DNA of 64,000 nt from assembly GCA_028673005.1 (NCBI GenBank), contig CM054114.1, positions 25,720,869-25,784,868 of the forward strand, given 5' to 3'. Numbering within the stretch: the first letter of the stretch is position 1; each line of letters starts with the position of its first letter. The notes under the pieces are model-generated. The model worked only from the letters and a program-made list of their open reading frames with translations, did no database searches and was not told the DNA's origin. Shown in pieces: positions 45,020 through 57,949 of the stretch. This stretch comes from Tanypteryx hageni. Taxonomy: Eukaryota; Arthropoda; Insecta; Odonata; Petaluridae. The position numbers were made by a program, and so were the translations under genes.

Positions 45020-45890
45020 GACTTTGAGTGAGAGAAGAGGGGGAGTGAATGAAGAAAGGGAGAGACTGGAGAGAATGAGGGAAAAGAAGAGCAGAGGAAA
45101 AGAATGCGGTGGAAGAATTCCAGGGAAAAGGTTTTAAGATGATAGAACGGGGAATGGGGTGAAGAAGAGAAAGAAAGCTATGGAAGGAGAGAGAGATGAA
45201 GGAAAAAGAATGAAAGAAATGACACGAGAGAGGGAGATGGAAATCTATGGAGAGAGAGAGAGAGATAAAGTGAGTGAGACAGAGGAAAGACTAGAGAAAG
45301 GAAGAAGATAGATGGATAAATGTCATTATTCGGGCGAAATTTAGACCACTCTTAGATTTAAACCTTCGTCAATGTTAAGTTTCATTATATTTAAATACCT
45401 TAAATTACATCAAAAACGATTAAGATAATAAAATACTAACACAGAGAGATACATAGATATATATTCAGGAAAACTTCTAAGAAAGGCAACGTATTTGTGG
45501 GAAATACTGGAAGAACCTAACTTGGCCAACCTAGCAAAGACCCACACAGGTAATGGGAGTGGAAAAAATTTGTAAAAATCCTATACACATAAAAGTACAA
45601 TATGCAGGATACATTAGGACAATAAAATGGGGATCTTGGAAGGTAAAGAGAGAGATAGAAAGAGATAGGAGATGGGAGTGAGAGCAAGGGAAAGAAAGAG
45701 TGAGGAAGGGATAGAGGTGGATAGAGAAAGAGAGGCAACCTAGGGAGGAATATAAATGAGCGGAATAGAGATATGATATTAGGGATACTTGGAGAGAGGA
45801 TGGCGAAAAGTAATACAAGTATAACGGAAGAAGAAAGGGCATAATTTGCAGATATTGAAAAATGGAGAGAAAAGGAAATTGAAACAATGA
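45020..45890 (+). repeat. Purine-rich tracts
   Basis: AG-rich + strand at about 45020-45320 and 45640-45890, the first with a GAGAGAGAGAGAGATA run near 45250. The two overlapping minus frames of about 120 codons (45517-45900) are Ser/Leu/Phe low-complexity by-products. Confidence 0.8.
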
Positions 45891-46469
45891 AAATTTTCAT
45901 TTGGAGAAGTTGGAAAGGGTCTAAAAGAAAAACCGAGAAATTTCAATGGAGAGTAAAACAGAAATTTGTGAGAGGGAAAAGAAATCTCTCAAAATTATCA
46001 ATACGCACTCTTTAACTTTCCGCCAATGACCTACACCGCGGGAAGTGAATAATCTAAACATGAATTTATCGGTTTTCAGGCGTTCTTTGCCAGCGAAGCG
46101 ATAGTAGAACGTGTTATGGGCACGTCTCCTCTGTCTGTTGCGTATTTCATCTATTGAACCGCTATACGGATTTTAATCAAATTTATTAGGAGGAATTCTC
46201 ATATACAAAGCAAAATTTTATAATGAATGACAATGTGTCATAATTTTCTACAATGTATTATATTTTATAATGCTTCTATATAGTAAGCAATCCCTAGGAA
46301 ATATCTGGTTATTCCATTTATAGAGCAAGCCAACGCGGAAAACATGCAGAACCGCGGTAAATGCAGACAAAGCCGTCTTCATCTACTTCCCTAAACCACG
46401 AGTGTTCTTTCGCCTCCTGATACTTAGTTCCCTCTGAATGTGAGAGTATAGGTTAACTATCTCGTTTCC
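45891..46469. other. Gene-free stretch
   Basis: No gene or element recognised. Confidence 0.5.
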
Positions 46470-46645
46470 TCTAATCCAAATCGTGTAAAGGACATTCGAA
46501 TCTCTCGTCGGTAGCTCATCGCGGCCCGAACAAACACGCCGCCTTCTGACTGACGAGACGCCCAATCTCTCCAGCTTTGTTTGCTGACCTCTATCCGCGA
46601 AGGGATTACTAATACCGCAACGTCGGAATAGTTAACGATGCTCCT
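46470..46645 (-). repeat. Dispersed repeat R4, minus copy
   Basis: In reverse complement it reads GTTGCGGTATTAGTAATCCC…GATTGGGCGTCTCGTCAG…TTTGTTCGGGCCGC…AATGTCCTTTAC, closely matching 48865-49010. Both carry a similar short frame (AVLVIPSRIEVSK here, AVLLIPSRLEVSK there) but then diverge by small indels, so they look like two copies of an element rather than a conserved protein. Family unknown. Confidence 0.6.
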
Positions 46646-47574
46646 GAATCGATCTCTTTGAAAGAGACAAGGAAGGCTCAAACGGAATACAAACTTAGAA
46701 TGCCTGGGAATGTGAATTAGCACTTTCGCTAATTAATTATGCCTTCCAGAGAATATATTCTTGCTGTTTCCATGGAATTTTACATTTAGAAATGTCAAAT
46801 GCCTTTTTAACTTGCAAACAACTATGTTTTCACAGCACAAATGCTATGCGGAAATTCAGTTTTGTTGTCGAGAGTTAGGTTTGCGCTTCATGTTAAAGCT
46901 TTGCGTGGAGCACAGAATCATTATGAACAGATCATATCGCACGTCGGCCGCAATACTGACCTAACTAAAAAAACAAAAATTTGAAAAAATCGTGAAATAA
47001 ACTGAAGCTACACAAAACAACCTCCCAATAGCAAAACGACACTTCTACATTTAGGGGCGCTTGAGTTAACAAAAGTTGTGTTGGTATTGCAGACTTAAGA
47101 GATAGCTCGAAAATCGTGTTTTTTTTTAGTTTTTTGGTATTTCCGCCAAATTTGGCGTACATGAAGTTTTCTTTCCAACGGTAACTTGACGTACATAATA
47201 AATCGAATATGTCCGTCCGTAGGTCACCGAAGGACAGTATTGTATGTTTTTAATAAGTATTTCAATGGTATATCTAAATGGTGTTCAATCTACGGCCGCG
47301 AGATACATCCAGCTTCCCATGACTTTAACAATTAAAGGGCACCATTAATCATGAAATGAAAATAGGAAATTGTAAAAAATAACAAACTAATGAAAATGAA
47401 AATTTTTCCGTGCAACTATTTATACAGCACTATCCGGGTCCTGACATTTTGCGCCATCATCATGATTAAAAAAACAAATACATCATTTCTTTACCTCTCC
47501 ATCCTCATAACGGATAAATATGTTCAAAACAAATCAGGTAATAAAATAAAGAGGCGAGGCCGGAATTTCGGGAT
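46646..47574. other. Gene-free stretch
   Basis: No gene or element recognised. Confidence 0.5.
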
Positions 47575-47991
47575 ATAGGATAGTTCGGCGCGAACGATTC
47601 GGCGATGGACAATTCGGCGCGACCAATTCGGCACCGGGAAAGTTTGGCAACAACAAGACGAATCCAAACTTCAACCACTTAACCCAACCCAGAGGAGGTA
47701 GTATAACGAGTCCACGCACTCAATCCAACCCGATGGAGTAAATAGAACGAATGCAACCCCCACCCACTTAACTCATCCCGGATGAAGGGAATAGAATGAA
47801 TGCAACTCCCAACCACTCATCCAAACCCGGGGAAGAAAGTAGAGCAAATACAACCCCGAACCACTCAACCCAACACGGGAGCAGGAAATAGAACGAATCC
47901 ATCCCCCAACCACTCAGCCCAACTAAAAGTTGTTTTTCCTCCAGCCGCCGAATTGTCCTGTCGACGAATCGGTCGCGCCGAACTGTCCTAT
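47575..47991. mobile_element. Foldback element FB2
   Basis: Starts ATAGGATAGTTCGGCGCGAA and ends with the reverse complement of ATAGGACAGTTCGGCGCGAC, i.e. the same tip as FB1. The right arm carries CGGCGGCTGGAGGAAAAACA in reverse complement, as in FB1; the left arm is diverged (GGACAATTCGGCGCGACCAATTCGGC). The core has about five units of the same minisatellite, all in the C-rich orientation (AACCCAACCC…AGAACGAATGCAACCCCC). No coding capacity. Confidence 0.75.
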
Positions 47992-47999
47992 TCCGGAGA

Positions 48000-48861
48000 T
48001 TATGTTGAATTCCATAATATTGTGACAGTGTCAAAATTAAGAACGACGAAAAAATGGTGTTTTTTTTAATTTTTGCTTAGTTTTTAATTTTAGCATCGCT
48101 ACCTTAAATCTGGTAATATTGATATCTCACTGTTTCCTAAAATTATTTTCAACTGTGTCTTCGACTGGATGTGGCTCTCGAAGGCGTCACAATTAGGTCA
48201 TGTGGCCCTCAGAACCGACAAGTTTGGGCGCCCCCGGTCTATTTATTAAGAACAATTAGCCGTATAAGCCACGAGATGTTTCTTGTGTATTTAATCGCAT
48301 CTCTTCATTGGCCGCTTTCCTTCGATCCCTTTGCTGGAATCGATGCCTTAATGCAGTGGCATCGTTACCTTTATATGCGTTCCTGGCATTCACTTCGTTG
48401 TAGAAAACTTCTTCGCTAGAGTAAAATATAACATAACATAAAATAAAAGCGAATTGGGATAAAATTCAGCACTTTATAATACATACTGCCAAAGATGTAT
48501 ATTACTTATACAAATAACAATAAAAAACATTTATGTACACAAAATAGTGAGGGTAATTACTACGTATGGAATGATTCTGGACACCTGCACACACACACAC
48601 ATGCGGTGACATGGACCTAGTTGGGAATCATTGTATCCACGCAATCCCAAATACTTTATGCATCCTTTCACAACTAGTGGTACAGCAAGTGGCGGGCCTT
48701 CTAAAGTACGTTCAGAAAATAATACACATGAATTCCTTCCATGAAAACGAAGCTAATTTGACAGGAATTACAAAAAGCCTAAATAAAACTAAGGGGAAGA
48801 CTGACATCGTTATAAAGGATCTCCGTTTCCAAATGCTTCGTTAACCTAGGTATGCATGTAT
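48000..48861. other. Gene-free stretch with hAT end relic
   Basis: Near 48165-48240 the reverse complement reads GGGCGCCCAAACTTGTCGG and GGCCACATGACC…GAGAGCCACATC, the style of Charlie-type hAT tips. No second end or transposase. A (CA)n run lies at 48590-48601. Confidence 0.4.
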
Positions 48862-48864
48862 TCC

Positions 48865-49010
48865 CAAGTTGCGGTATTGCTAATCCCTTCGAGGCTGGAG
48901 GTCAGTAAAGTAGAAAGACAAGAAAGATTGGGCGTCTCGTCAGCAAGAAAGCGGTGCGTTTGTTCGGGTCGCAATGTGCAGTTGACGTTCAAATGTCCTT
49001 TACGTCTGAT
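48865..49010 (+). repeat. Dispersed repeat R4, plus copy
   Basis: Inverted partner of 46470-46645, about 2.2 kb away; foldback element FB2 lies between the two. Confidence 0.6.
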
Positions 49011-50247
49011 TCAACGTATGTGCTTTTACCTTCTATCCCATTATACTTCCATCGAAATGCTTTTCCTCGAGAATGGCTAAATTTGATTCATGGTCAAAAT
49101 TCGACGAATAAGTGTGCGAATCGGTTGCTTCTTCTTTCGGGCTTCAGGTCTGAATAGGTTCGACTCGAATGTTCCACTGATGACGCACGTTGCACTCTGA
49201 CAATTTGGTGGACGATATTCAGAGTTTCTCCTCGCCTCACTTCGACTAAGCAAGTGTCTCAGCCAAAGAATGGTTGAATGGCTGCTTGCTTTCTTCAACG
49301 AGTTCTTTTTGTGGAAACAATTCGCTTTAATTCGCGAGTGAAAATTTAATCCTTAACCCAAAGCATGAATTTGAACAATAATAATTAATATATGGAATCC
49401 TGAGATCATTTAATTGAGTAGTTCTGTTTAAACGTAAATTTTATATCATCGGCACTTACTGCTATGAAGCTACTTATATAATGAGAGATACTTATATAAT
49501 AAGAGTGTTGCGAATATGACGAATTAAAAAATCGTATTAATCTCTGGCTCCCATTCTTTGAGTTAAGGGTTAAATAACAGACAAAAATATAGTACCGTTA
49601 TTTTAAAAATCGGTGCTCAAGTACAAGTACAAGAATTTGGAAGCAGGTTCGGCTCTCTCTCCAACATTCTGTCTTCAATCATTTTACGCGTAAATAAATA
49701 TGGCGCTGTATTCGGTGGCCGCATGATTTTTCTCTCAATTGATTACTAAGTTAACGCACACCACCTAACTTACGTCGATGTGGAGTGTTAATAATTATTT
49801 TGTCTGCTTTTGCTACATAGAATATATTACTCACCATAAGTTTATCGGCGATGGATGCACTCAAATTTGAAAACAATGATTAAATTCAATGACATGTTAG
49901 CTAAAATTTAACTAGGCAGTACCTTTTTATTTGATTCTGACTCATAAACTATCAAAAGATGTTATGAATAACAATTTCACATTAGGGATATGCGTCGAAA
50001 CGACCTCTCAATTTGCATTTGACTGTTCAGAACGATTGACGGACTAACATATTTTCCCTTCCTCGAAGAACTTTGTCATCGATAGTTTTACCCATCAAAT
50101 GACAAACTCATGACGTATTATGGTTTGGCATTATTTTTGGCGGGATATTCTCGCTCTGCTTAGCTCAGTTTTACTTTAGACGTGATAGAGTTCGGAAGTG
50201 CGGTAGGATGAGCGACCTACCCTTCGTGGAGAAGGCGATGCAGATCC
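49011..50247. other. Gene-free stretch
   Basis: No gene recognised. A small tandem (CTTATATAATGAGAGATACTTATATAATAAGAG) lies at about 49472-49506. Confidence 0.5.
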
Positions 50248-50261
50248 TGAAGATAGTGAGT

Positions 50262-50487
50262 TTGTTTGTTTGTTTGAATGCCCAGTCAATTCGCCTCTCT
50301 TACAGCACAAATGGGTATCTCAGAGGTAGTGCAATGAATAACCGGGGAGGGAGGAGGGAAACCCGGTGCCGGCATTTGCCTGCTCTTACGAAGAACACCA
50401 GGGGGGCAAACAGCTTAACGTCCCTTCCGAAGGACGGAACAGCTGAATTTGCGCGGTCTCCTCAAACTACGCAAATAGGGGGCCGGG
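50262..50487 (-). mobile_element. tRNA-derived SINE, copy 3, 5' truncated, with 14-bp duplication
   Basis: TGAAGATAGTGAGT occurs perfectly on both sides (50248-50261 and 50488-50501). On the minus strand the element carries the family core CCTTCGGAAGGGACGTTAAG, CCCCCCTGGTGTTCTTCGTA and GGCACCGGGTTTCCCTCC, then TTATTCATTGCACTACCTCT, and ends in a (CAAA)n tail of about three units next to the duplication. The tRNA head is missing. The long exact duplication and the A-rich repeat tail are the signature of LINE-driven target-primed integration. The frame at 50208-50525 runs across the insert and is not a gene. Confidence 0.88.
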
Positions 50488-50501
50488 TGAAGATAGTGAG
50501 T

Positions 50502-51759
50502 AGTTCCTGCAGTAGTAGTATATAAGCAAATAACTTGTTAAAATTTGACATGCTGTTAATATGATTTTTAATTTTAAATCTTTGGTTGAATTAAAACGTG
50601 TTCATGGCGGCAACGAATAAGAACTGTAATGCAATTTTTTTGAATGATTTCGCTTGCGCTAAGTCTATTTAAGTCACCTCTACTTCTGTAGCGTCAAGGA
50701 ACTAACGGTTAATTTTGCCTCTTTTTCCATTCCAAGTGAGATTGTGATTCCCACCCATCTCTTCCGTTTTCAGTGTCAAACCTTTGACCTTTATTTCCTT
50801 CGTGGACCACAAAAGTGCTGTCGATTTCTCCCCTATTCCGAGGTAAATCTTCACTCCTCTGTGGTTCGAAATGGCCATTTTGTGATGAAGTGCGGTGCGT
50901 GTTTGAGCGTATGGGTTCGTCAAGAGGAGTTCATCGTGGGAGGGTGCTCTTCCACAGCGGTAACACTTAAATCACATCAAAGGTAAGGGGACGTTTTTTA
51001 TTATATAAGGTGCTCTCGGAGTACGTTTTTTCCACCTCTGGTTAAGCGGCGTTTAGACAAACGCGGGAGAAATGACCCGATTAAAACCAATGTTAATGTG
51101 TCCAGGGTTTGAGATCAGCATTCTATGTGGTAATTACAGATGTGCTGAAGAGGACACAAATTAACGTTAGCCGTTATTTTAAAAAAAATGGCGAAATAGT
51201 TTTGGGCATAGAATCCGATTGCCAGTGTAAATCCTCGCCACACTTGAAATAAATTCAACTTTCTACCAATCCAATTTTGATAAATAGAGCCGTTTTTCAT
51301 AATAACAAGCGCATCAGTAATTATGCATAGGCCTCTGGAATAAAGTGCGTTAACAAAAAAAATTTCGTTATCAATAGAAAACTCATACTAAACCTCGATG
51401 AGCGGCGGGGTAGATCTTAATAACTATGGTTTCCCATTATGTCACTGAAGTAGTGAGCGCGACGATAGATTTATCCACTTTGCACCGTAAAACTGTTTCG
51501 AAACTTACATCGGTGACTGTTATTTTTCATCGGTTAACTAACGAGAAATTCGAACTACAAGTTTCATTGCATTTTTTTTGTTATATTATGCACGGTTGGC
51601 AAATATGTACTTCTTTTGCATTCACATTAACACCCTGCATGCCTCCAGAAGCGTTTGGCAAGGGGTGTTACTGCCCCAACGTCAACTGAAGCCAAAGTCT
51701 CTATTGGCTCGTCCTATCGCGTCTGGGAAAAATGATTTGTAGTACTTCTCGGTTGTAGC

Positions 51760-51762
<3 letters not shown>
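50502..51762. other. Gene-free stretch
   Basis: No gene recognised. CGAG|GTAAAT at about 50845 follows a pyrimidine run (TTTCTCCCCTATTCC), a weak splice-like motif. Confidence 0.45.

Positions 51763-51827
<65 letters not shown>
51763..51827. repeat. (TA)n microsatellite
   Basis: An uninterrupted alternating TA tract of 65 bases; likely unstable in length and able to form a cruciform. Confidence 0.97.
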
Positions 51828-51830
<3 letters not shown>

Positions 51831-54800
51831 CGTATTTTCTGGTGCGTTCTGGCCCTCGATCACTTGCACCGATGGCTATAAGGCTGCAGCTATGCCGCGT
51901 AGGTCTTTGACGAATTCCTAGCTATTATACATTTCAAATAGTTTTTGCTTGCATTCCATTCTTCTACTCATTCCTTGTCTGCTGTTTAAGGGTAAATAAA
52001 CACAAAAACTCCTTCACCTTAAACAGAAAGGGAATACATTCACGCTGCAGGTTTCTGGTAAACACCGTCGCAGGACCTAAGACAAAAGGAGACACACGCA
52101 AAATAATACAAATCTTCCGAAAGGCACTCTCACAATATATTGTTTAAGGTGTCTCATTACCTCAGATGCGCTATGATTCATCGTTTGCTTTTAATTTAAC
52201 TGGTCATCTAAATTTTGGTCGTCCCTGTTTCAATGTTGTGGAAGGGTAAAGTGCGTATTATGAGAGAGTTGAAAATGTTACTTAGACTCGTTCGACGACC
52301 TTCGTCAGTATTCGTCTTCCACTCCCCCAAAGTCCTTTTCATGATTGTTTTAGGTGAGTATATTTAATTGCGGTAATCTCGCTGTTATCGTTTTTATGGT
52401 GTTTATAACTCTTAAACCTAAGGCTCTTTACAATTTTTCCTGGCCATATATTCAGAATTTAAGGCTGGGGAAATATGTTTAGCAATGAACAATTTTAGAC
52501 GTTTATTTGCATATAAAACAAATCATGGGTTTATATTTTTACGTATATTTTTTTTTTCTGAATGTTCTCAAGCAATCTCCTCAAAATAAACGGTACTATA
52601 CGTTCCTATTCTACTTTTTGTATTTTTGAAACATTTTAACGTTAAATCTAGTCATTTTTGAGAGGTACCGCCTGAATTAAATTGAAAACTGCAATATAAT
52701 AAGGCAAGGACTGTGAGGACAGCGTTTCTATGTGAAGATCAGACAATTAAACATGAATTCGAGGGCGTGTATGGAAAGGGAAAGTGGACAGAGTCTCGAG
52801 TTGAGCGATGAGAATGGGATCAGAAATGTTAGGATTCATTAAGACGTTTTCCGCTAAAGAGATCGCAGAAGGTAGAAAATGGTTTTCCGGTATGTTTCTC
52901 AACCACCCTTCCTCTGCAGCGGTCATGTGGCTAAATAACGGCCTTCATGGTGCATAGTTTTCTTTTTATCTCGAAGTTACCCACGAAACATTAACAATTT
53001 CACACGCAATGTAGTGGGAAATATTTTCCATAAAAACAACGCAGCGTCTAATATATCTTGCACTAAGAATTCATACAGACCGGTGGGGATATAGTTTTCA
53101 TTACGCATACACAGGATGTTTATCAAACGTGTCTTACAATTCAAAGGGTGAATTAAGGGAGTCAAATTAAAGAAATTAGTACCATCAACATGACTCGACC
53201 AACGCTTCTTAGCGGACCTACCGCCACTTGCCAATGCTAAAGCCACAAATAAAGACCAGCTGAAGGAGTCGTTTATGTTAGCAATCGGCAACTTATGGCT
53301 CACGAAGCAGTAAGGAAAGATCAATCTGTAAAATCTAACACACATGAATTCTTAATTTTCAATTAAAATTATGATTTTAACAGCTATTACATTGACAATT
53401 TTAAGGTTAAATATCTTTTAGACAATTTTCTTTTGTGTTTTACCTCCAAAACCACAGGTCAAGTCATATGTTAATTTTTATATACCGAATCATTCGAAAC
53501 TTGTATTGCGGTCGTAGTTGTAGATGCAGCTCGAAATGTAGAACAAGTTGCCGACTTATAGTATATGTGGGGGTATTTGTTATAATTTACTTCCTCAAAT
53601 AATGGTCGGGGGAGGATAAGGGGAGCAAAGGTCTGGGGCCGAAGTCACCGGGTGAGCACGTTTTGCGAATTCGCCGCGTGCTCGAAATTATACGGTCTAC
53701 AGCGAGTGAGCGAATGAACGAAACAACACGCAAACGAAACGCTAATAGAAGCTTAATTGAATGGGTAATAGGAATGAAATCATACCCCTGCTATCCGAGA
53801 GGTTTAGGTTCCTGGCATTCGTCGCAAAGTGAGACATAATTTTTCCCACTGCGCAACGTTTTCATGGGAGGTTAGGCTCCTGACCCTTTGCCGAATACCT
53901 TAGAATATGTAGAAACTACCGATAGATGTTGTAGAAGTAATGATAAACTGTATTTATAAACCTACTTAAGAATTCAAAATATTAAAACAAAGCCTTTAAA
54001 CCTTATAAAAATGTTTAAAACAATTTTTCTTCCCTTCATTTTCTTCTATTCCGGCTCAAGTGTTCGGAAACATAAATGATAGACGTTCGTATGACTCAGT
54101 GTTTTTGAAGCTGTAAGCCTCAGACACCAGTGAAATTATTAGTACTATTTATTTTTTTAATATAACATTTTTTTAAAGAATGTAACTGGATTAATGTACA
54201 ACATTCAATTGGATTCACACGTTAAGATATGACCCATCTCTATTATTCCGCTCGGCGAGATGTAGATATACCTACGTATCGACTGCTCTTGGGATCGTGT
54301 CGAAAAGCGACGGAATGAAAGTAATTGGTTCTATGGCGCGAGCGGTGCATGAGCGGGTCGTCGAAAAGTAAAGCATATATCTGCAGGCATGACAACCATT
54401 ATAAAATACGTGGCACACAATATACTGCAGTGTTTCTCAATTCCCGCCCTGTCTGATCCCGCGCACAGCTCGGATTAATATTCCAAAGTGAAAAAAAAAC
54501 AAGAAATGAATGAAAGATTTGTGAAACTGTAATGTTGTGGGGATTTTGAATATATATATTTTCTGCTCCTCCCATCTCCCTCCTTAGACCCTCTCTCCTC
54601 CTTTTTTACCTTTATTCTACAAAAACTAATAGAAACACATTCAAGATTGGCATATTAAGTCAAACGCGGATTCTCACAAGAATTGCGTGGAACGCGCTTG
54701 TGCCCCTGATAGATTCAACTTTTGCTCACCATGCAGCATCACCGTCGAAGGATACGTATGAATTGCCATACGATGAGAGGTGAGCGGAATTCATTCGTTC

Positions 54801-57800
54801 ACGAATCCTAAAAGAAAGTATAAATATTACACCATTCAAAATACAAAATTAAACATTAGTGGTGAAGTTAATTCTATTTAACATGAATACGCCGTAGTCT
54901 CCAACTTGACTAATTTATTAGCATGACTTTCCGGCCAAAGGAGTTGAACCGATTCCACAAACTATCAACACAAATTAAATTTTACAATTAAGGAATTAAT
55001 TATATTTAACATCAATTTCGCCGTAGTCTCCATCTTTACTTATTTATTAGTGGTGAAATTAATAGAGAAAATTCGCGCTACTTAGAGAAATCACAGATAA
55101 TTACGAGTCTAATATATTTAATAAATAAAAAGCCAAAGCTAACATAGTATTTATTAAATTCTTCTCGAAAAATATGCGCATTAGTTGAGCATAGATTTCC
55201 GTTTAAATCGTCCAATGGCCGTAAAACCTAATCCCACTCAACCAGCGAATTTCACGTCTTACTTTTTTATCCCATCTTCAATGTTCTTATGCAAGTCCAA
55301 GGCAGGAAATATAAATGATAAATTGTTATAAATAAACATACGTAAATTTATAATATTTAAAAATACAATGCAATCAAGACTGTTTTTGAAATAAATTCAA
55401 ATAAATAAATAATCATATTTAAGTTAAATTTTCTACTAACCTTTGATTTGTCATAAATATTTAGTTCCCTTACGGCTAAACGTTGCTATAAATCCTACTG
55501 TACAACTCTCAATTAAAAATGATTTCACGTAGGTAACCCTCCGTGTGTGTTCGCAGTATCAATGTTCATCACGAGCGTAAATTACATCGTACCTCAAAAG
55601 GCGATTCCAGAAAGCACAAATTCGTAATATATTACTTCGATTTCGATTCGATTTAACCGTGAATTACGACAGAAAAATTAAACATGACGCCATTTTTTTA
55701 TTTGTATTCGAAACGACAGGGAGAATTATGAATTTATTTTTTAATCAAATGATAGCGCGATTTCGACGGAAGGACGAATCAATCGTTTCGAGCGCGGTAT
55801 TAAAAATTTCAGACGGAACGATTACACCAACGTAATTTTTTACCCTGCGAAAAAATTCGAATCGTATCGCGCATGAATGATTCCGCTCCATTTATGATAA
55901 CGCGAAGTTTAATATATTTTTTCATTTCATGGCGTGAATTATTATCCTGAGAAAAAATAAAAAATATTCCCGCACAGATACATAACACGATATATGCATT
56001 GTAAAAAAAACTGTCCCAGTCGATACGTGCTCTACGGGGAAAATCAATAATAAATGAGAAAATTCTCCATCGACTTCTTTTTATAGAATAAAAGAAACGA
56101 AAGAACGGCTAGCTGAAGAAAATTAAAGATCTAACTCTTTTTAAACCAACCTCCAAAAACTCGATTTTAAAATATCCTAATAATGGACGTAGCTACGTTT
56201 CGGGAGACGGTAATCGCAATGGCAAGATGCTATTATGGAGTATTAAAGACCTTATCAAGCGATTATATACCCTTCGAAAACATTTTATTACAACCCTGAG
56301 AAAAGGGACGCGGAGAGAAAGTGCGCCGCTACGAACTATAATTTGGAGAGCATTATCGATGTACAATCAATTGCAACCACGACAGGTGTAGTTACAAAAA
56401 AACTGACGACTATAATTTATAATATAACGTACTCCCCTTATTCCTTAGCGAAATTTGAGCGAGGACGGCGTTGGATATCAAGCGTTTCAACAAATTCGAA
56501 CATTTTAGATGCAATTGAAAGCTATTTGTTTCGCCCAAGCATTCGGTTTATTAACGTAAACAAAGGTAAACATATGAGTTTTACGCTTCTCAAATTCCTT
56601 ACATAATTATTAAGGCTAGGTGTGATAATGTTAATGAAAAATATGCGTATTAAACAAGAGCGGATTAGTCAAAATGTAGGTGAAAATGTTTTTGATAATG
56701 AAAATTTAATTATTTGCCATAGAAACCCGTGATTGTCAATATTTTAGAGCCTACAGTTTGTTGTAGGAAATCAGAGCAAGCATCAAATGCACCAACGAGT
56801 AACTACGATGTAAGTGACTTAGTACATGAATAGGGTCCAGAGACCCATAGCGCCAAATCAATAGCGAGATAAATCGAAGCTAACATGTGTTAAGCTTGAG
56901 TACGAAGCCGCTTGTAGTTAATTATTGAAAGAAAAAACAATACGCCGGGTGTTTTACTTCTGGAAACGAAGAATGCTTATTTGTTCAAAAACTACATGCT
57001 TAGGAGTAATACTGGGCTTTGAGATCACTATAGCATTATAAATATATATATACTTATTTAAGGCATCTCCGATAGTTTTTATATTGAATGTACCCAAGAC
57101 AAGAACTTGATATTTTTTTAATTTTTTATACTTTAATGCTTATTCTTAAATTTGGTATTGGTGGTTTTGTAGTAAAAAAAAGCGGGACTGATTATTTATT
57201 TATGGCAAATAGCAATTCGAGAACCAAGTCTGGCGTCGGTGTTTGCGTCCTGTTATCGCTGTCCTATTACCATTTAATGTGTTGCATTCAAAATTTATCG
57301 CTCTAGTCGCCGTGTAGTTCACGCTCTGATTAAAAAACCTGGAAAGTTTTTGAGTTTCATGCATATCCTTGACGAAATAACTAAGGCAAAAATGGTATGA
57401 ACTTTTTGGAAGAATATTTTTTCAAAACAGTAGCAAAAACAAAAAACAAAAACTTCATTCCTCGTGAATATAAAAACAACATAAAAATTTAACAATCAAA
57501 CCTACGTGATTGGGCAAGATCACTCGATCACTCTCTAGAAAAGCTCGCCTTCCCCTTACCCTTCAGTTGTTTTCTTTCTATTAAATAATGAATCGGAAAA
57601 ATCTGATGCACTGGCGGGGGCAAAGCGTCACGCGATGTCGTTACCACGTCCAAACGGCTGTGGCGGCGACTGTAACAGTAGAGTCACGATATGCACATCG
57701 AGAGAGGCAACAGGGATATGAAAAATCCCCTTCACGGAAATGAAACGGGTGTGGCGCGAATCGGAAAAAAACAGTTTGCGCTCGATTCGATATTCCATAA

Positions 57801-57940
57801 ACCTAATTGTGGTGTGAGCTGAAGTCGAACGGAATCGGTTAAGATGCATCAGTTAATTGCCCAGCCTGTTGAGGAAGTCGATTAGTGCTACGATTTATGA
57901 TGCGTATATGATAAGTTCGTTTACTAATGTATCCGAGAAT
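51828..57940. other. Large gene-free stretch
   Basis: More than 6 kb of mostly AT-rich DNA. The longest frame, 52977-53345 on the minus strand (122 codons), has no domain that I recognise, and I do not call it a gene. At 54860-54925 and 54990-55060 a short sequence (GCCGTAGTCTCCA…TTTATTAG) is repeated directly. No RNA gene or transposon was identified. Confidence 0.5.
52329..52360 (+). promoter_or_regulatory. Candidate recursive splice-like motif (+)
   Basis: CCTTTTCATGATTGTTTTAG|GTGAGTATA: an acceptor-like end directly followed by a good donor, junction between 52353 and 52354. The pyrimidine run is short and mixed. No exon flanks it. Confidence 0.2.
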
Positions 57941-57949
57941 AGCTTTATA

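Noticed and set aside
45517..45900. Two minus-strand frames of about 120 codons
   Set aside because: By-products of a purine-rich tract, Ser/Leu-rich and mutually overlapping.
52977..53345. 122-codon minus-strand frame
   Set aside because: The longest unexplained frame on the right side, but with no recognisable motif and no supporting neighbours; it could be chance in AT-rich DNA.
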